The notes: generated from the sequence alone by a model not told the origin. A stretch of 7,985 bases of DNA from Cyanobacteria bacterium OH_CDB_58 (GCA_023435965.1 JAEZLC010000206.1:1-7985), one strand, 5' to 3'. Shown: positions 1-6,361, numbered from the stretch's first letter. A program made the numbers and translations.

Positions 1-457
1 CTCCAAGTCCGCCTGCGGCTATGTCTTTTGTCCTAAAATCTCCCACTGTAGTAATTTCGGTTCTTTGAGAAATCACCGAAATGTCGCCTATTTGAAGGGT
101 GCTTTTAGTTTTTATTCCTCCCAACTCCATGTCTTGAGGGATGTGAAAAACAGTTTGGCCGTGAGATGAGATAAAATCGACTTGAGAGGGTTTTATTTTG
201 CTTTTTTTTATTAACTCGTTAGCACATTGTGCAAAAATCTCCCCGACGACAAAATTTAAGAAACAAATATCCTCACTCGAAGCTTTATTATTAGCCGCCA
301 TTAGAAGTTTATTCCTGATCTCTTTTGGATAATCAGTTGAATGAGAGTTCAAAATTTCAAATCTCATGTCAGAATATATTTTTACAAGACAAGCGTCAAC
401 TCCGTCTAATGAGGTGCCTGACATCATCGATATTATAGTTTTATAATTTTTAGTCAT
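1..457 (-). CDS. anmK: Anhydro-N-acetylmuramic acid kinase, N-terminal part (cut by window edge)
   Basis: Partial gene. 152 complete codons are present out of about 370 usual for the family; the 3' part lies before base 1. AnmK cleaves the 1,6-anhydro ring of anhydro-MurNAc and phosphorylates it to MurNAc-6-phosphate in the cytoplasm, recycling peptidoglycan fragments. Seen in my translation: the ATP-binding signature MSGTSLDGVD at residues 12-21, SSHGQTVFHIP at 97-107, LQIGD at 121-125 and TTVGDFRTKDIAAGG at 136-150, all in the order and spacing of AnmK. The ATG at 457 puts 11 residues before the first signature, as expected. It is preceded by only a weak AGAAG. An in-frame ATG pair at codons 11-12 would be too late, because it begins inside the signature. 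Divergent from manC, from which it is separated by a shared promoter region. No recycling partner gene is visible. Confidence 0.93.
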   Translation of the reverse strand, partial: MTKNYKTIISMMSGTSLDGVDACLVKIYSDMRFEILNSHSTDYPKEIRNKLLMAANNKASSEDICFLNFVVGEIFAQCANELIKKSKIKPSQVDFISSHGQTVFHIPQDMELGGIKTKSTLQIGDISVISQRTEITTVGDFRTKDIAAGGLG

Positions 458-482
458 CGCTGCTTCTTTTTTGTTTTCTGTA

Positions 483-536
483 ATTATATAATTTGTTCAC
501 ACTCTATTGCAATAATGTTTTTAACTTGTGTATAAT
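483..536. promoter_or_regulatory. Symmetrical divergent promoter pair sharing one -35 (anmK / manC)
   Basis: TTGCAA at 507-512 is its own reverse complement and is the centre of a 10-bp palindrome (505-514). On the plus strand an 18-nt spacer leads to a perfect TATAAT at 531-536. On the minus strand an 18-nt spacer leads to a perfect TATAAT (plus-strand ATTATA at 483-488). The predicted manC start is near 543, about 20 nt before its ATG, and the anmK start is near 476. TTGCAA matches the TTGACA consensus at four of six positions. The sequence is clear; promoter activity is inferred. Confidence 0.65.
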
Positions 537-563
537 TTTTATGAGAGAAATTGAGGATTTTAT

Positions 564-2009
564 ATGTCTAATTTATATTCTATAATTCTAGCCGGCGGTT
601 CCGGAAGCAGGTTATGGCCCCTCAGCAGAGAAATGCATCCAAAACAGCTTTTGAAGATGAATGATGACTATACTCTTTTTCAATCAACATTTTTAAGGCT
701 AATCGGTTCAGTTGATGATAAGAACATCATTACAATTACAAATATAAAACATGAGAGTGCCGTAAAACAACAGCTTCAAGAATTAAGAGATAAGTTTTGC
801 AGAAAAGGTGAGTATAAACTTATAACAGAGCCGGTGAGTAAAAATACCGCTCCAGCAATAGCTCTTGTCGTCAAATACGTTTTAGATAACGTAGCAAAAA
901 ACAACAATGATCCTATTATTCTTTCAGTGGCTTCTGATCAACTGATATTGGATGAAAAATGTTTTGCTGATGCTGTTGAAGAAGGCAAAAAACTTGCAGA
1001 AGCAGGTTATATTGTTTCGTTTGGAGTAAAACCGCAAAAAGCCGATACCGGCTTGGGGTATATTAAAATCAAAAAAGATAAAAAACTTTCAGAGATTTCA
1101 TCAGAGGCTCAAAAAGTTGCTCAATTCATAGAAAAACCTGAGATAGATGATGCTGAAGCATATATAAAGTCTGAAAAGTATTTTTGGAACAGTGGTATTT
1201 TGATGTTTAAAGCTTCTACGTTTATGGCGGAGATGAAAAAACATTCACCAGACATCTTTAGGCAAATTAAGGATATTACTCCACAAACAACTTCTCCATC
1301 AGTGCCTTATCAAGATTTTGAAAAGTTGACAGACATATCTATAGATTACGCATTGCTGGAAAAAACTAAAAAACTGGCATTGATTCCTCTTGAGTGCTAT
1401 TGGTATGATATGGGCTCTTGGGAAGCTATATATGAGATTTCAGAAAAAGATGACAATGGAAATTACATCTCAGGCAACGTTATAGATATTGACTCTAAAA
1501 ATTCTATGATTTACTCAACATCAAAACTAGTAACTACAATTGGTCTGGATAATATTGTAGTTGTGGAGACAGAAGATGCTCTTTTGGTTTGTGATAAGTC
1601 AAGAGCGAATGATGTAAAGCTTCTTTATGACAGACTGAAAACTCAAAATGACTCAACCCATCTTGTTCACAAAACGATGTACAGACCATGGGGATACTAT
1701 ACTGTACTTCAAGAGGGTGAAGGCTTCTTAACTAAATGTATCATGGTAAATTCAGGAGCCAAGCTAAGTTTGCAGCTTCATCACCATAGAAGTGAACATT
1801 GGGTCGTGCTGGAAGGCAAGGCAAAAGTTGTAAGAGGAAAAGAAGAATTTATTCTTTCTCCGGGCGAAAGCATTGATATTGCGGTTGAGGAAGTACATTC
1901 ACTTCAAAACCCATATTCCGAGCCTTTGAAAATACTCGAAGTTCAAAGAGGCGATCTTCTTGATGAAAATGACATTGAAAGGCTAGAAGATATATACGGA
2001 AGGATTTAA
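564..2009 (+). CDS. manC: Mannose-1-phosphate guanylyltransferase / mannose-6-phosphate isomerase (bifunctional)
   Basis: 481 aa, the full length of the bifunctional ManC/AlgA/XanB family. It makes GDP-mannose from mannose-1-phosphate and GTP; the C-terminal type II isomerase domain interconverts fructose-6-phosphate and mannose-6-phosphate. Seen: the nucleotidyltransferase signature [12 protein letters not shown] at 11-22 with PKQLL at 26-30, FIEKP at 188-192, NSGIL at 209-213, SIDYALLEK at 259-267 and YDMGSW at 281-286. The cupin domain has RPWGYY at 374-379, the metal-binding stretch [10 protein letters not shown] at 404-413, EVHSLQNP at 443-450 and the typical ending EDIYGRI. Odd point: the usual P-A/S-D-H motif reads ASDQ at 123-126, keeping Asp125 but with Gln for His. 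The ATG at 564 has GAGG at 553-556, 7 nt upstream. Monocistronic on its strand; the product feeds mannose, fucose or rhamnose-type sugars of surface polymers. Confidence 0.95.
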   Translation: MSNLYSIILAGGSGSRLWPLSREMHPKQLLKMNDDYTLFQSTFLRLIGSVDDKNIITITNIKHESAVKQQLQELRDKFCRKGEYKLITEPVSKNTAPAIALVVKYVLDNVAKNNNDPIILSVASDQLILDEKCFADAVEEGKKLAEAGYIVSFGVKPQKADTGLGYIKIKKDKKLSEISSEAQKVAQFIEKPEIDDAEAYIKSEKYFWNSGILMFKASTFMAEMKKHSPDIFRQIKDITPQTTSPSVPYQDFEKLTDISIDYALLEKTKKLALIPLECYWYDMGSWEAIYEISEKDDNGNYISGNVIDIDSKNSMIYSTSKLVTTIGLDNIVVVETEDALLVCDKSRANDVKLLYDRLKTQNDSTHLVHKTMYRPWGYYTVLQEGEGFLTKCIMVNSGAKLSLQLHHHRSEHWVVLEGKAKVVRGKEEFILSPGESIDIAVEEVHSLQNPYSEPLKILEVQRGDLLDENDIERLEDIYGRI

Positions 2010-2019
2010 TTAGATCCTT
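2000..2019. terminator. Weak hairpin across the converging ends of manC and aroQ
   Basis: AAGGAT (2000-2005) and ATCCTT (2014-2019) form a 6-bp stem with an 8-nt loop that contains both stop codons (manC TAA 2007-2009; aroQ TAA read on the minus strand from 2008-2006). On the plus strand it is followed by an A/T-rich tract, not a clean U-run. It could act as a weak terminator in both directions; I see nothing stronger between the two genes. Confidence 0.3.
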
Positions 2020-2446
2020 TAATATAATCTTTTATTGCAATCAGTCCCAATTTATAGCTGTTTTTTTGAAAGCCTGATATCTGTCCTATGCACACAGGTG
2101 CAATCATTGAGTGTTTTCTGAATTCTTCTCTGGCATGTACGTTTGAGATGTGAATTTCTACTGTGGGTATTTGAACCGCTAAAATAGCGTCTCTTATTCC
2201 AACACTGGTGTGTGTGTATGCTGCAGGGTTTATTACGATGCCGTCAAAAATACCTTTAGCTTCTTGAATTTTCGTTATCAATTCACCTTCAATATTGCTT
2301 TGATAGAAGTCGATTTCAACGTTAATTTCTTTTGTAAAATCTTCGATACTTTTTTTTATTTCATCAAGAGTTGTGCTGCCGTATTTGTCAGGTTCTCTGG
2401 TTCCCAGTAAGTTTAAGTTAGGACCGTTTAAAAAAAGTATTTTCAT
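2006..2446 (-). CDS. aroQ: Type II 3-dehydroquinate dehydratase
   Basis: 146 aa, normal for this small dodecameric family. It removes water from 3-dehydroquinate to give 3-dehydroshikimate, step three of the shikimate pathway to chorismate and the aromatic amino acids, in the cytoplasm. Seen: the N-terminal signature [18 protein letters not shown] at 6-23, which carries the flexible-loop Arg17 and the catalytic Tyr22; QSNIEGELI at 49-57; [16 protein letters not shown] at 72-87 with Asn73 and His79; EIHISN at 97-102 with His99; and EEFR with Arg110. All residues expected for type II catalysis are present. The ATG at 2446 has GAGG about 7 nt upstream. It follows dxr on the same strand after a 44-nt gap with no terminator, so the two are probably co-transcribed. 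Its 3' end overlaps that of manC by 4 nt, tail to tail. Confidence 0.96.
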   Translation of the reverse strand: MKILFLNGPNLNLLGTREPDKYGSTTLDEIKKSIEDFTKEINVEIDFYQSNIEGELITKIQEAKGIFDGIVINPAAYTHTSVGIRDAILAVQIPTVEIHISNVHAREEFRKHSMIAPVCIGQISGFQKNSYKLGLIAIKDYIKGSN

Positions 2447-2490
2447 CTATAACCTCAGATAATAATAAATATTTTAATCATTATAACAAT

Positions 2491-3639
2491 TTAGTATTGT
2501 GCAATCAAATCTCTTGTTTGTTGTCTGATTTCGTCATCTAGTTTGAAAATTTCATCAAGAGATGGATTTTTTATATTTGTGTGTGTATCCATAATTTGTT
2601 TTGTTATTTCAAAAATGTTGTATAAAGATATTTTGCCTTCTAAGAATGCGAAAACAGCCTCTTCGTTTGCAGCATTTAGGCATAATGGGTAGGTTCCGCC
2701 GAGTTCTCCAGCTTTAAATGCTAGTTCAAGGCAAGGAAATTTCTCTAAATCAGGTTCTTCAAAATCAAGTCTTGCTGCCTGAACAAAATCAAAGCTGTCA
2801 GTTTTAACTCCTTCAACTCTTTCCGGATAGGTTAATGCATATTGAATAGGGATATGCATACTGGGTAAGCCTATTTGACCGACAATGCTGCCGTCCATAT
2901 ATTCTACGGCACTATGCAAGATGCTTTGAGGGTGGATTACAACTCGGATTTGATCATAACCTACATCGAAAAGGTGGTGTGCTTCGATTACTTCTAACCC
3001 TTTATTCATAAGTGTTGCAGAGTCAACAGTGATTTTTTTTCCCATATTCCACTTGGGGTGAGCAAGAGTTTCTTTCACTGTAGCTTTTTTTATTTCTTCA
3101 ATAGAGCTTTTTCTGAAAGGTCCTCCAGAAGCTGTTATGATTAACCTTTTTAGGGAACCTTCAGGCTTTAAACATTGATGAATTGCTGAGTGTTCGCTGT
3201 CCACGGGGAGTATTTTGACGTTGTTATCTTTTGCCATTTTCATAACAATCTCTCCCGCCATAACTAAAGTTTCTTTGTTTGCAAGAGCAATATCTATACC
3301 GTTTTTAATGGCTGATATTGTTGGTTTTAAGCCTATTCTGCCGGATACTGCAACAAGAATCATATCGTTGTCTTTGTTTTGGCAAAGCTGTATTAATCCG
3401 TTCTCGCCGTATACAGCCTGTACTTTTGGGAATAATGATTCGATTTTGTTTGCCGCGTCTTTTGATTTAGTGCAAACAACTTTTGGTGAGAATTTCTTAA
3501 TCTGTTCTGCAAGTAGCTCTACATTGTCACCTGCACTTAGTGCTAACACTTCGAATTTACTATTCAATTTTTCTAGAACTTCAAGTGCTTGAGTACCTAT
3601 TGAACCTGTTGAACCTAATATAGTAATCTTTTTTTTCAT
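2491..3639 (-). CDS. dxr: 1-deoxy-D-xylulose 5-phosphate reductoisomerase
   Basis: 382 aa, full length. It converts DXP with NADPH and a divalent metal into 2-C-methyl-D-erythritol 4-phosphate, the committed step of the MEP isoprenoid pathway (target of fosmidomycin). Seen: the NADPH-binding loop GSTGSIGTQ at 9-17; LANKE at 119-123; metal-binding VDSEHSAIHQ at 146-155 with Asp147 and Glu149; TASGGPFR at 169-176 with Ser171; the flexible loop around HPKWNMG at 194-200 with His194; and DSATLMNKGLEVIEAHHLF at 206-224 with Asn212, Lys213 and the third metal ligand Glu216. The C-terminal helical domain begins near 300 and contains NAANEEAV at 322-329. The ATG at 3639 is followed at once by four Lys codons of near-pure A and has only a poor upstream Shine-Dalgarno (GAAG about 14 nt away), so translation may be modest. 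Probably first gene of a dxr-aroQ unit behind a strong terminator. Confidence 0.97.
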   Translation of the reverse strand: MKKKITILGSTGSIGTQALEVLEKLNSKFEVLALSAGDNVELLAEQIKKFSPKVVCTKSKDAANKIESLFPKVQAVYGENGLIQLCQNKDNDMILVAVSGRIGLKPTISAIKNGIDIALANKETLVMAGEIVMKMAKDNNVKILPVDSEHSAIHQCLKPEGSLKRLIITASGGPFRKSSIEEIKKATVKETLAHPKWNMGKKITVDSATLMNKGLEVIEAHHLFDVGYDQIRVVIHPQSILHSAVEYMDGSIVGQIGLPSMHIPIQYALTYPERVEGVKTDSFDFVQAARLDFEEPDLEKFPCLELAFKAGELGGTYPLCLNAANEEAVFAFLEGKISLYNIFEITKQIMDTHTNIKNPSLDEIFKLDDEIRQQTRDLIAQY

Positions 3640-3679
3640 AATGATTTAATACTTCTTGCTCGCAAACAATTACTTTATA

Positions 3680-3710
3680 AGTATAAGATAAAAATTATTA
3701 TAATAAACAA
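3680..3710 (-). promoter_or_regulatory. Possible dxr promoter
   Basis: The 74 bp between the tRNA terminator and dxr are nearly all A/T and must hold the dxr promoter if the terminator works. Minus-strand candidates are a -10 TATACT (3685-3680) with a poor -35 TTGTTT (3710-3705) at 19 nt, or a perfect TATAAT (3702-3697) lacking a good -35. I cannot choose between them by eye. Confidence 0.3.
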
Positions 3711-3713
3711 CAA

Positions 3714-3748
3714 AATAAAAAGACCGACTAATTATCGGTCTTTTTATT
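3714..3748 (-). terminator. Strong intrinsic terminator after tRNA-Cys
   Basis: A perfect 14-bp stem (3714-3727 with 3735-3748) carries the core GACCGA/TCGGTC, a 7-nt loop (3728-3734) and five A/T pairs on each flank. Read on the minus strand it ends in TTTTT within the stem and continues into T-rich sequence. The foot of the stem lies directly next to the discriminator base of tRNA-Cys, so the tRNA 3' trailer is the terminator itself. The A/T flanks make it symmetrical, so it could also work on the plus strand. It separates the tRNA unit from dxr. Confidence 0.9.
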
Positions 3749-3820
3749 AGGCGGCACCCAGATTCGAACTGGGGGATAAAAGCTTTGCAGGCTTCTGCCT
3801 TACCACTTGGCCATGCCGCC
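3749..3820 (-). tRNA. tRNA-Cys (anticodon GCA)
   Basis: The 72-nt minus-strand sequence folds as a complete cloverleaf: acceptor GGCGGCA/TGCCGCC, D stem GCC/GGC, anticodon stem GAAGC/GCTTT (one G-U pair), loop CTGCAAA with anticodon GCA at 3788-3786, a 5-nt variable loop, T stem CCCAG/CTGGG and loop TTCGAAT. The discriminator is U, the known identity base of tRNA-Cys. CCA is not encoded (AAT follows) and must be added by the CCA-adding enzyme. Second gene of a two-tRNA unit, 74 nt after tRNA-Gly. Confidence 0.97.
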
Positions 3821-3830
3821 ATTTTGATTT

Positions 3831-3875
3831 GTAAAAGACTAAATCTTTGTAGATGTCATTGGGAGCGTCTTTTAC
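3831..3875. repeat. Inverted repeat in the tRNA-Gly / tRNA-Cys spacer
   Basis: GTAAAAGAC at 3831-3839 and its exact complement GTCTTTTAC at 3867-3875 form 9-bp arms around 27 nt. The interior can form a further small ATCT/AGAT hairpin. In the transcript this would fold the spacer between the two tRNAs into its own stem, possibly guiding processing. It has no U-tract, so it is not a good terminator. The pairing is seen; its role is inferred. Confidence 0.5.
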
Positions 3876-3894
3876 TGTTAAAGTTCAATAAATT

Positions 3895-3967
3895 AGCGGA
3901 AGACGAGGCTCGAACTCGCGACATTCTGCTTGGAAGGCAGATGCTCTACCAACTGAGCTACTTCCGC
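3895..3967 (-). tRNA. tRNA-Gly (anticodon UCC)
   Basis: The 73-nt minus-strand sequence folds as a full cloverleaf: acceptor GCGGAAG/CTTCCGC, D stem GCTC/GAGC, anticodon stem TCTGC/GCAGA, loop CTTCCAA with anticodon TCC at 3934-3932, T stem GCGAG/CTCGT (one G-U pair) and loop TTCGAGC. The discriminator is U, as usual for bacterial tRNA-Gly. CCA is not encoded. It reads GGA, and GGG by wobble. First gene of the unit, with a promoter candidate almost touching its 5' end. Confidence 0.97.
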
Positions 3968-3976
3968 ATAACATGG

Positions 3977-4005
3977 AGTTTACTATAAAGATTTTAATTT
4001 ATCAA
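3977..4005 (-). promoter_or_regulatory. Promoter of the tRNA-Gly/tRNA-Cys unit
   Basis: On the minus strand TTGATA (4005-4000) is separated by exactly 17 nt from TAAACT (3982-3977), matching the -35 consensus at five and the -10 at four positions. The predicted start lies 2-4 nt before the tRNA-Gly 5' end, so any leader is very short. Confidence 0.5.
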
Positions 4006-4046
4006 TACTATTTTTCAAAAAAAATCGTTATATATCAATGATTTGC

Positions 4047-4078
4047 AAAAATAGCCCGACAATATTAGGCTGATTGTC
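4047..4078 (-). terminator. Possible terminator after the oxoamine synthase gene
   Basis: Read on the minus strand, AGCC/GGCT (4071-4068 with 4056-4053) is followed within 1-2 nt by TTTTT (4051-4047). An overlapping alternative hairpin, GACAAT/ATTGTC (4078-4073 with 4063-4058, 9-nt loop), cannot form at the same time. Either stem is short, so termination may be partial. It lies 12 nt past the stop codon and upstream of the tRNA promoter. Confidence 0.4.
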
Positions 4079-4089
4079 TTGTGATTCTT

Positions 4090-5337
4090 CTATATTATTG
4101 CTAGTTTTTTCCCCACAAATTCTAATGATTCGAGCACATAATTGAGGTTTTCTATTGTATGTTCGGACATTATGCTCATTCTTACTCTTGAAAGTCTTTT
4201 AGGCACGGCCGGATACTGTACTGGGTTTACATAGATGCCTTTTTCGTGAAGCATTTTGCAAGCTTCTTTTACTTTTTGGTCATCACCTATTACTATTGGG
4301 AATATCGCAGTTTCAGAGTTCCCCAAGTCAAAACCGAGTTTGATAAGATTTTCTCTGAAATGTTTTATGTTTCGCCAGAGGTTGGCTCTTCTTTCTTTAT
4401 CATTTTCTACTATATCCAGAGCTTTAATCAAAGATGCTGTAACTTGTGGAGTTGGCGCTGTTGAGAACATATAGTGCCTTGAGTAGAAATGTAAAAGTTC
4501 AACAAGTTCTTGAGATGTAGCTATAAAGCCGCCAACGCCTCCAAGTGCTTTGCTGAAAGTCCCTGATACTATATCAATTTTCCCTTCAAGGTTGAAATGT
4601 TCAGGTGTGCCTCGTCCATTTTCTCCTATCACACCCGTTGCGTGGGCTTCATCTACCATTATGTATGCACCGTAGGCTTTTGCCAGCTCTACAATCTTAT
4701 CAAGCGGTGCTATATCTCCATCCATAGAGTATACGCCGTCTACAACAACTAACTTTGTTCGGTATTTTTTTTGTGCATTTGAGAGGACTTTTTCTAGTGA
4801 ATTCAGGTCATTATGCCTGAAATACTTTATATTTGTATTTTTACATCCATCAATGGTACTTGCATGGACAAGCATATCTAATATTGCAATGTCTTTTTCC
4901 TGCAGCATTGCAAGAAGTGTTCCGCAATTGGATCCAAACCCTGAAGTGTATAAAATTGCATCTTCGCAACCTTTAAATTTAGCTATTTTTTTCTCTAGTT
5001 CTAAATGAATATCTAGCGTCCCACCTAACAGTGGTACGCTTCCTGCACCAGAACCGTACTTTTTTGTTGCCTCAATTCCGGCGGCAATTGTATCAGGATG
5101 CCGAGTAAGGTTAAGATAGTCGTTAGAGGCTAGATTTATCATTTCTTTTTTCTTGCCGCTGTATTGATCCAAAATATTCATTACCGGTGCTGATCCTGAT
5201 AATGAAATCCTCCGATAATAGTCGTGTTTGCTCTTTCTTACAAAGTTTGCGTATTCACTAAAATAGGAAGCACGAGACATTATATCTTTTTCACCGACGT
5301 CGATGAAGTCCATTAAGCTTGCATTCTTAAAATCCAT
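4090..5337 (-). CDS. PLP-dependent alpha-oxoamine synthase (2-amino-3-ketobutyrate CoA ligase / AONS / serine palmitoyltransferase-like)
   Basis: 415 aa. This fold-type I PLP family joins an amino acid (Gly, Ala or Ser) to an acyl-thioester with loss of CO2 or, in Kbl, makes aminoketobutyrate. Seen: NDYLNL at 72-77, YGSGAGSVPLLGGT at 94-107, YTSGF at 130-134 and VHASTIDG at 157-164 with His158 stacking on PLP. Next come DGVYSMDGD at 200-208, VDEAHATGV at 228-236 (Asp229, His232), the Schiff-base lysine Lys263 in GTFSKALGG at 259-267, and conserved Arg386 before SEHT at 391-394. The C-terminus (GIYVNP...PAVPK and GKKLAII) recalls Kbl; GTFSK and the FSTAPTP stretch recall serine palmitoyltransferases. 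The N-terminus is about 20 residues longer than Kbl. The ATG at 5337 has AGGA 9 nt upstream; an in-frame ATG at 5280 (residue 20) would give a Kbl-sized protein. No bio, tdh or acyl-carrier gene is adjacent, so the substrate is undecided. Confidence 0.85.
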   Translation of the reverse strand: MDFKNASLMDFIDVGEKDIMSRASYFSEYANFVRKSKHDYYRRISLSGSAPVMNILDQYSGKKKEMINLASNDYLNLTRHPDTIAAGIEATKKYGSGAGSVPLLGGTLDIHLELEKKIAKFKGCEDAILYTSGFGSNCGTLLAMLQEKDIAILDMLVHASTIDGCKNTNIKYFRHNDLNSLEKVLSNAQKKYRTKLVVVDGVYSMDGDIAPLDKIVELAKAYGAYIMVDEAHATGVIGENGRGTPEHFNLEGKIDIVSGTFSKALGGVGGFIATSQELVELLHFYSRHYMFSTAPTPQVTASLIKALDIVENDKERRANLWRNIKHFRENLIKLGFDLGNSETAIFPIVIGDDQKVKEACKMLHEKGIYVNPVQYPAVPKRLSRVRMSIMSEHTIENLNYVLESLEFVGKKLAII

Positions 5338-5370
5338 AGATAAAATTCCTATAACTCGGCTATTTTGTGC

Positions 5371-5379
5371 ATTTTAGCA
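5371..5379 (-). promoter_or_regulatory. Extended -10 promoter of the oxoamine synthase gene
   Basis: The minus strand reads TGCTAAAAT, an extended -10 (TGn plus TAAAAT, five of six consensus bases), with no good -35 at 16-18 nt. The predicted start near 5364 gives a leader of about 27 nt that includes the AGGA ribosome site (5350-5347). Confidence 0.4.
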
Positions 5380-5519
5380 TTAGAGCGAGTGAAAAATATT
5401 CTCTTTAAGGATTAGCTATTATTAAAAAAGTTTCTTAGTTGAGTTAGGGAGGTCGGGTTATTCAAGAAAAGCCCAGTGTTGTAATTAGTTGAAGAATTCG
5501 ATTAAATATTATTAATTAA

Positions 5520-5550
5520 GTGATAAAATATCGACTTTTCATTATATAAT
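5520..5550 (+). promoter_or_regulatory. Promoter candidate of the rfbF-rfbG operon
   Basis: A perfect TATAAT at 5545-5550 is preceded by a weak -35 GTGATA (5520-5525) at a long 19-nt spacing. The start would be near 5557, about 28 nt before the rfbF ATG. The -10 is convincing, but with such a -35 an activator may be needed. Confidence 0.45.
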
Positions 5551-5573
5551 AGTTTTAGTTTACAAAGTTTAGC

Positions 5574-5579
5574 AGGTGG
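5574..5579 (+). promoter_or_regulatory. rfbF: Ribosome binding site that fixes the rfbF start
   Basis: AGGTGG, one base off AGGAGG, ends 5 nt before the ATG at 5585. The in-frame GTG at 5576 lies inside this site and so cannot be served by it. This supports the ATG as the start. Confidence 0.75.
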
Positions 5580-5584
5580 ATTGG

Positions 5585-6361
5585 ATGAAAGTTCTAATTT
5601 TGGCAGGTGGATTTGGTACAAGACTGAGTGAAGAAACTGATTTGAAACCAAAACCTATGGTGGAAATCGGGGGACGTCCGATTCTCTGGCACATAATGAA
5701 AATATATTCTCATTATGGTTTTAATGATTTTGTTATCCTGACAGGTTACAAGTCACATATAATAAAAGAATACTTTATTAATTATTACTCGAGGTATTCT
5801 GACATAACTGTTGATATGACTTCAAACTCGGTTGAAATTCACAAAACAAGAACCGAGCCGTGGAAAGTCACTATGTTATACACCGGTAAAGATACCATGA
5901 CCGGCGGAAGAATCAAAAAAGCTAAAGATTACATTGGTGATGAAACTTTTATGCTCACATATGGAGACGGAGTAGCGAATATTGACATTCCTTCATTGAT
6001 AGATTTTCATAAAAAATCTGGCAAGTTGGCTACTCTTACTGCCGTTCAACCATCCGGCAAGTTTGGTGCAATAAACATAGAAAACAATGGTGTCATTTCT
6101 TCGTTTGCAGAGAAGCCAAAAGGCGACGGAGCCTGGATTAACGCTGGATTCTTTGTTCTTGAACCGCAAGTTCTGGAGTGTATTTCTGATGAGGATTCTG
6201 CGATTTGGGAGAGAGAACCATTAGAGTGTCTTGCAGCAAGCGGACAATTGAGTGCGTATAAACATTCTGGCTTCTGGAGACCAATGGACACCTTGAAAGA
6301 TAAAATTGACCTGACTCAAATGTGGCAAGAGGATAGTGCACCTTGGAAGCTTTGGAGCTAA
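5585..6361 (+). CDS. rfbF: Glucose-1-phosphate cytidylyltransferase
   Basis: 258 aa from the ATG at 5585, the usual length. It forms CDP-glucose from glucose-1-phosphate and CTP, the entry step to CDP-linked deoxysugars. Seen: nucleotide-binding LAGGFGTRLSEET at 6-18; KPKPMVEIGGRPILWHIMK at 21-39, a hallmark of RfbF that separates it from the dTTP enzyme RmlA; EPWKVT at 91-96; TGGRIKR-like TGGRIKK at 106-112; YGDGV at 126-130 with metal-binding Asp128; FGA at 160-162; EKPKGDGAWINAGFFVL at 176-192; and the C-terminal GFWRPMDTLKDK at 229-240, in which Asp235 is expected to bind metal. A GTG three codons upstream is in frame but overlaps the ribosome site, and the LAGG strand normally begins at the N-terminus. 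First gene of the operon, 1 nt before rfbG. Confidence 0.95.
   Translation: MKVLILAGGFGTRLSEETDLKPKPMVEIGGRPILWHIMKIYSHYGFNDFVILTGYKSHIIKEYFINYYSRYSDITVDMTSNSVEIHKTRTEPWKVTMLYTGKDTMTGGRIKKAKDYIGDETFMLTYGDGVANIDIPSLIDFHKKSGKLATLTAVQPSGKFGAINIENNGVISSFAEKPKGDGAWINAGFFVLEPQVLECISDEDSAIWEREPLECLAASGQLSAYKHSGFWRPMDTLKDKIDLTQMWQEDSAPWKLWS
6354..6357 (+). promoter_or_regulatory. rfbG: Ribosome binding site of rfbG inside the end of rfbF
   Basis: GGAG in the last codons of rfbF sits 5 nt before the rfbG ATG at 6363. The rfbF stop (6359-6361) lies between them. This suggests coupled translation and argues against the upstream in-frame GTG at 6336. Confidence 0.65.

Noticed and set aside
541..585. ATG at 541 as an alternative manC start or a leader peptide (14 codons)
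   Set aside because: It is out of frame with manC, has no ribosome site and lies at or just before the predicted transcription start.
3215..3592. Plus-strand open frame of 125 codons inside dxr
   Set aside because: It is the antisense shadow of the well-supported dxr coding region, with no recognisable domain.
3785..3988. Plus-strand open frame of 67 codons over the tRNA pair
   Set aside because: It lies antisense across both tRNA genes, and its residues are simply the tRNA complements; no ribosome site or family resemblance.
5454..5473. Hairpin GGGTT/AAGCCC in the gap before rfbF
   Set aside because: The stem is only 5 bp with a G-U pair, has no U-tract and lies upstream of the likely promoter, so it is probably not transcribed as a leader.
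5435..5492. Direct repeat TTAGTTGA, 50 bp apart, upstream of rfbF
   Set aside because: Eight A/T-rich bases repeated twice in an A/T-rich gap are expected by chance; no third copy or dyad was seen.
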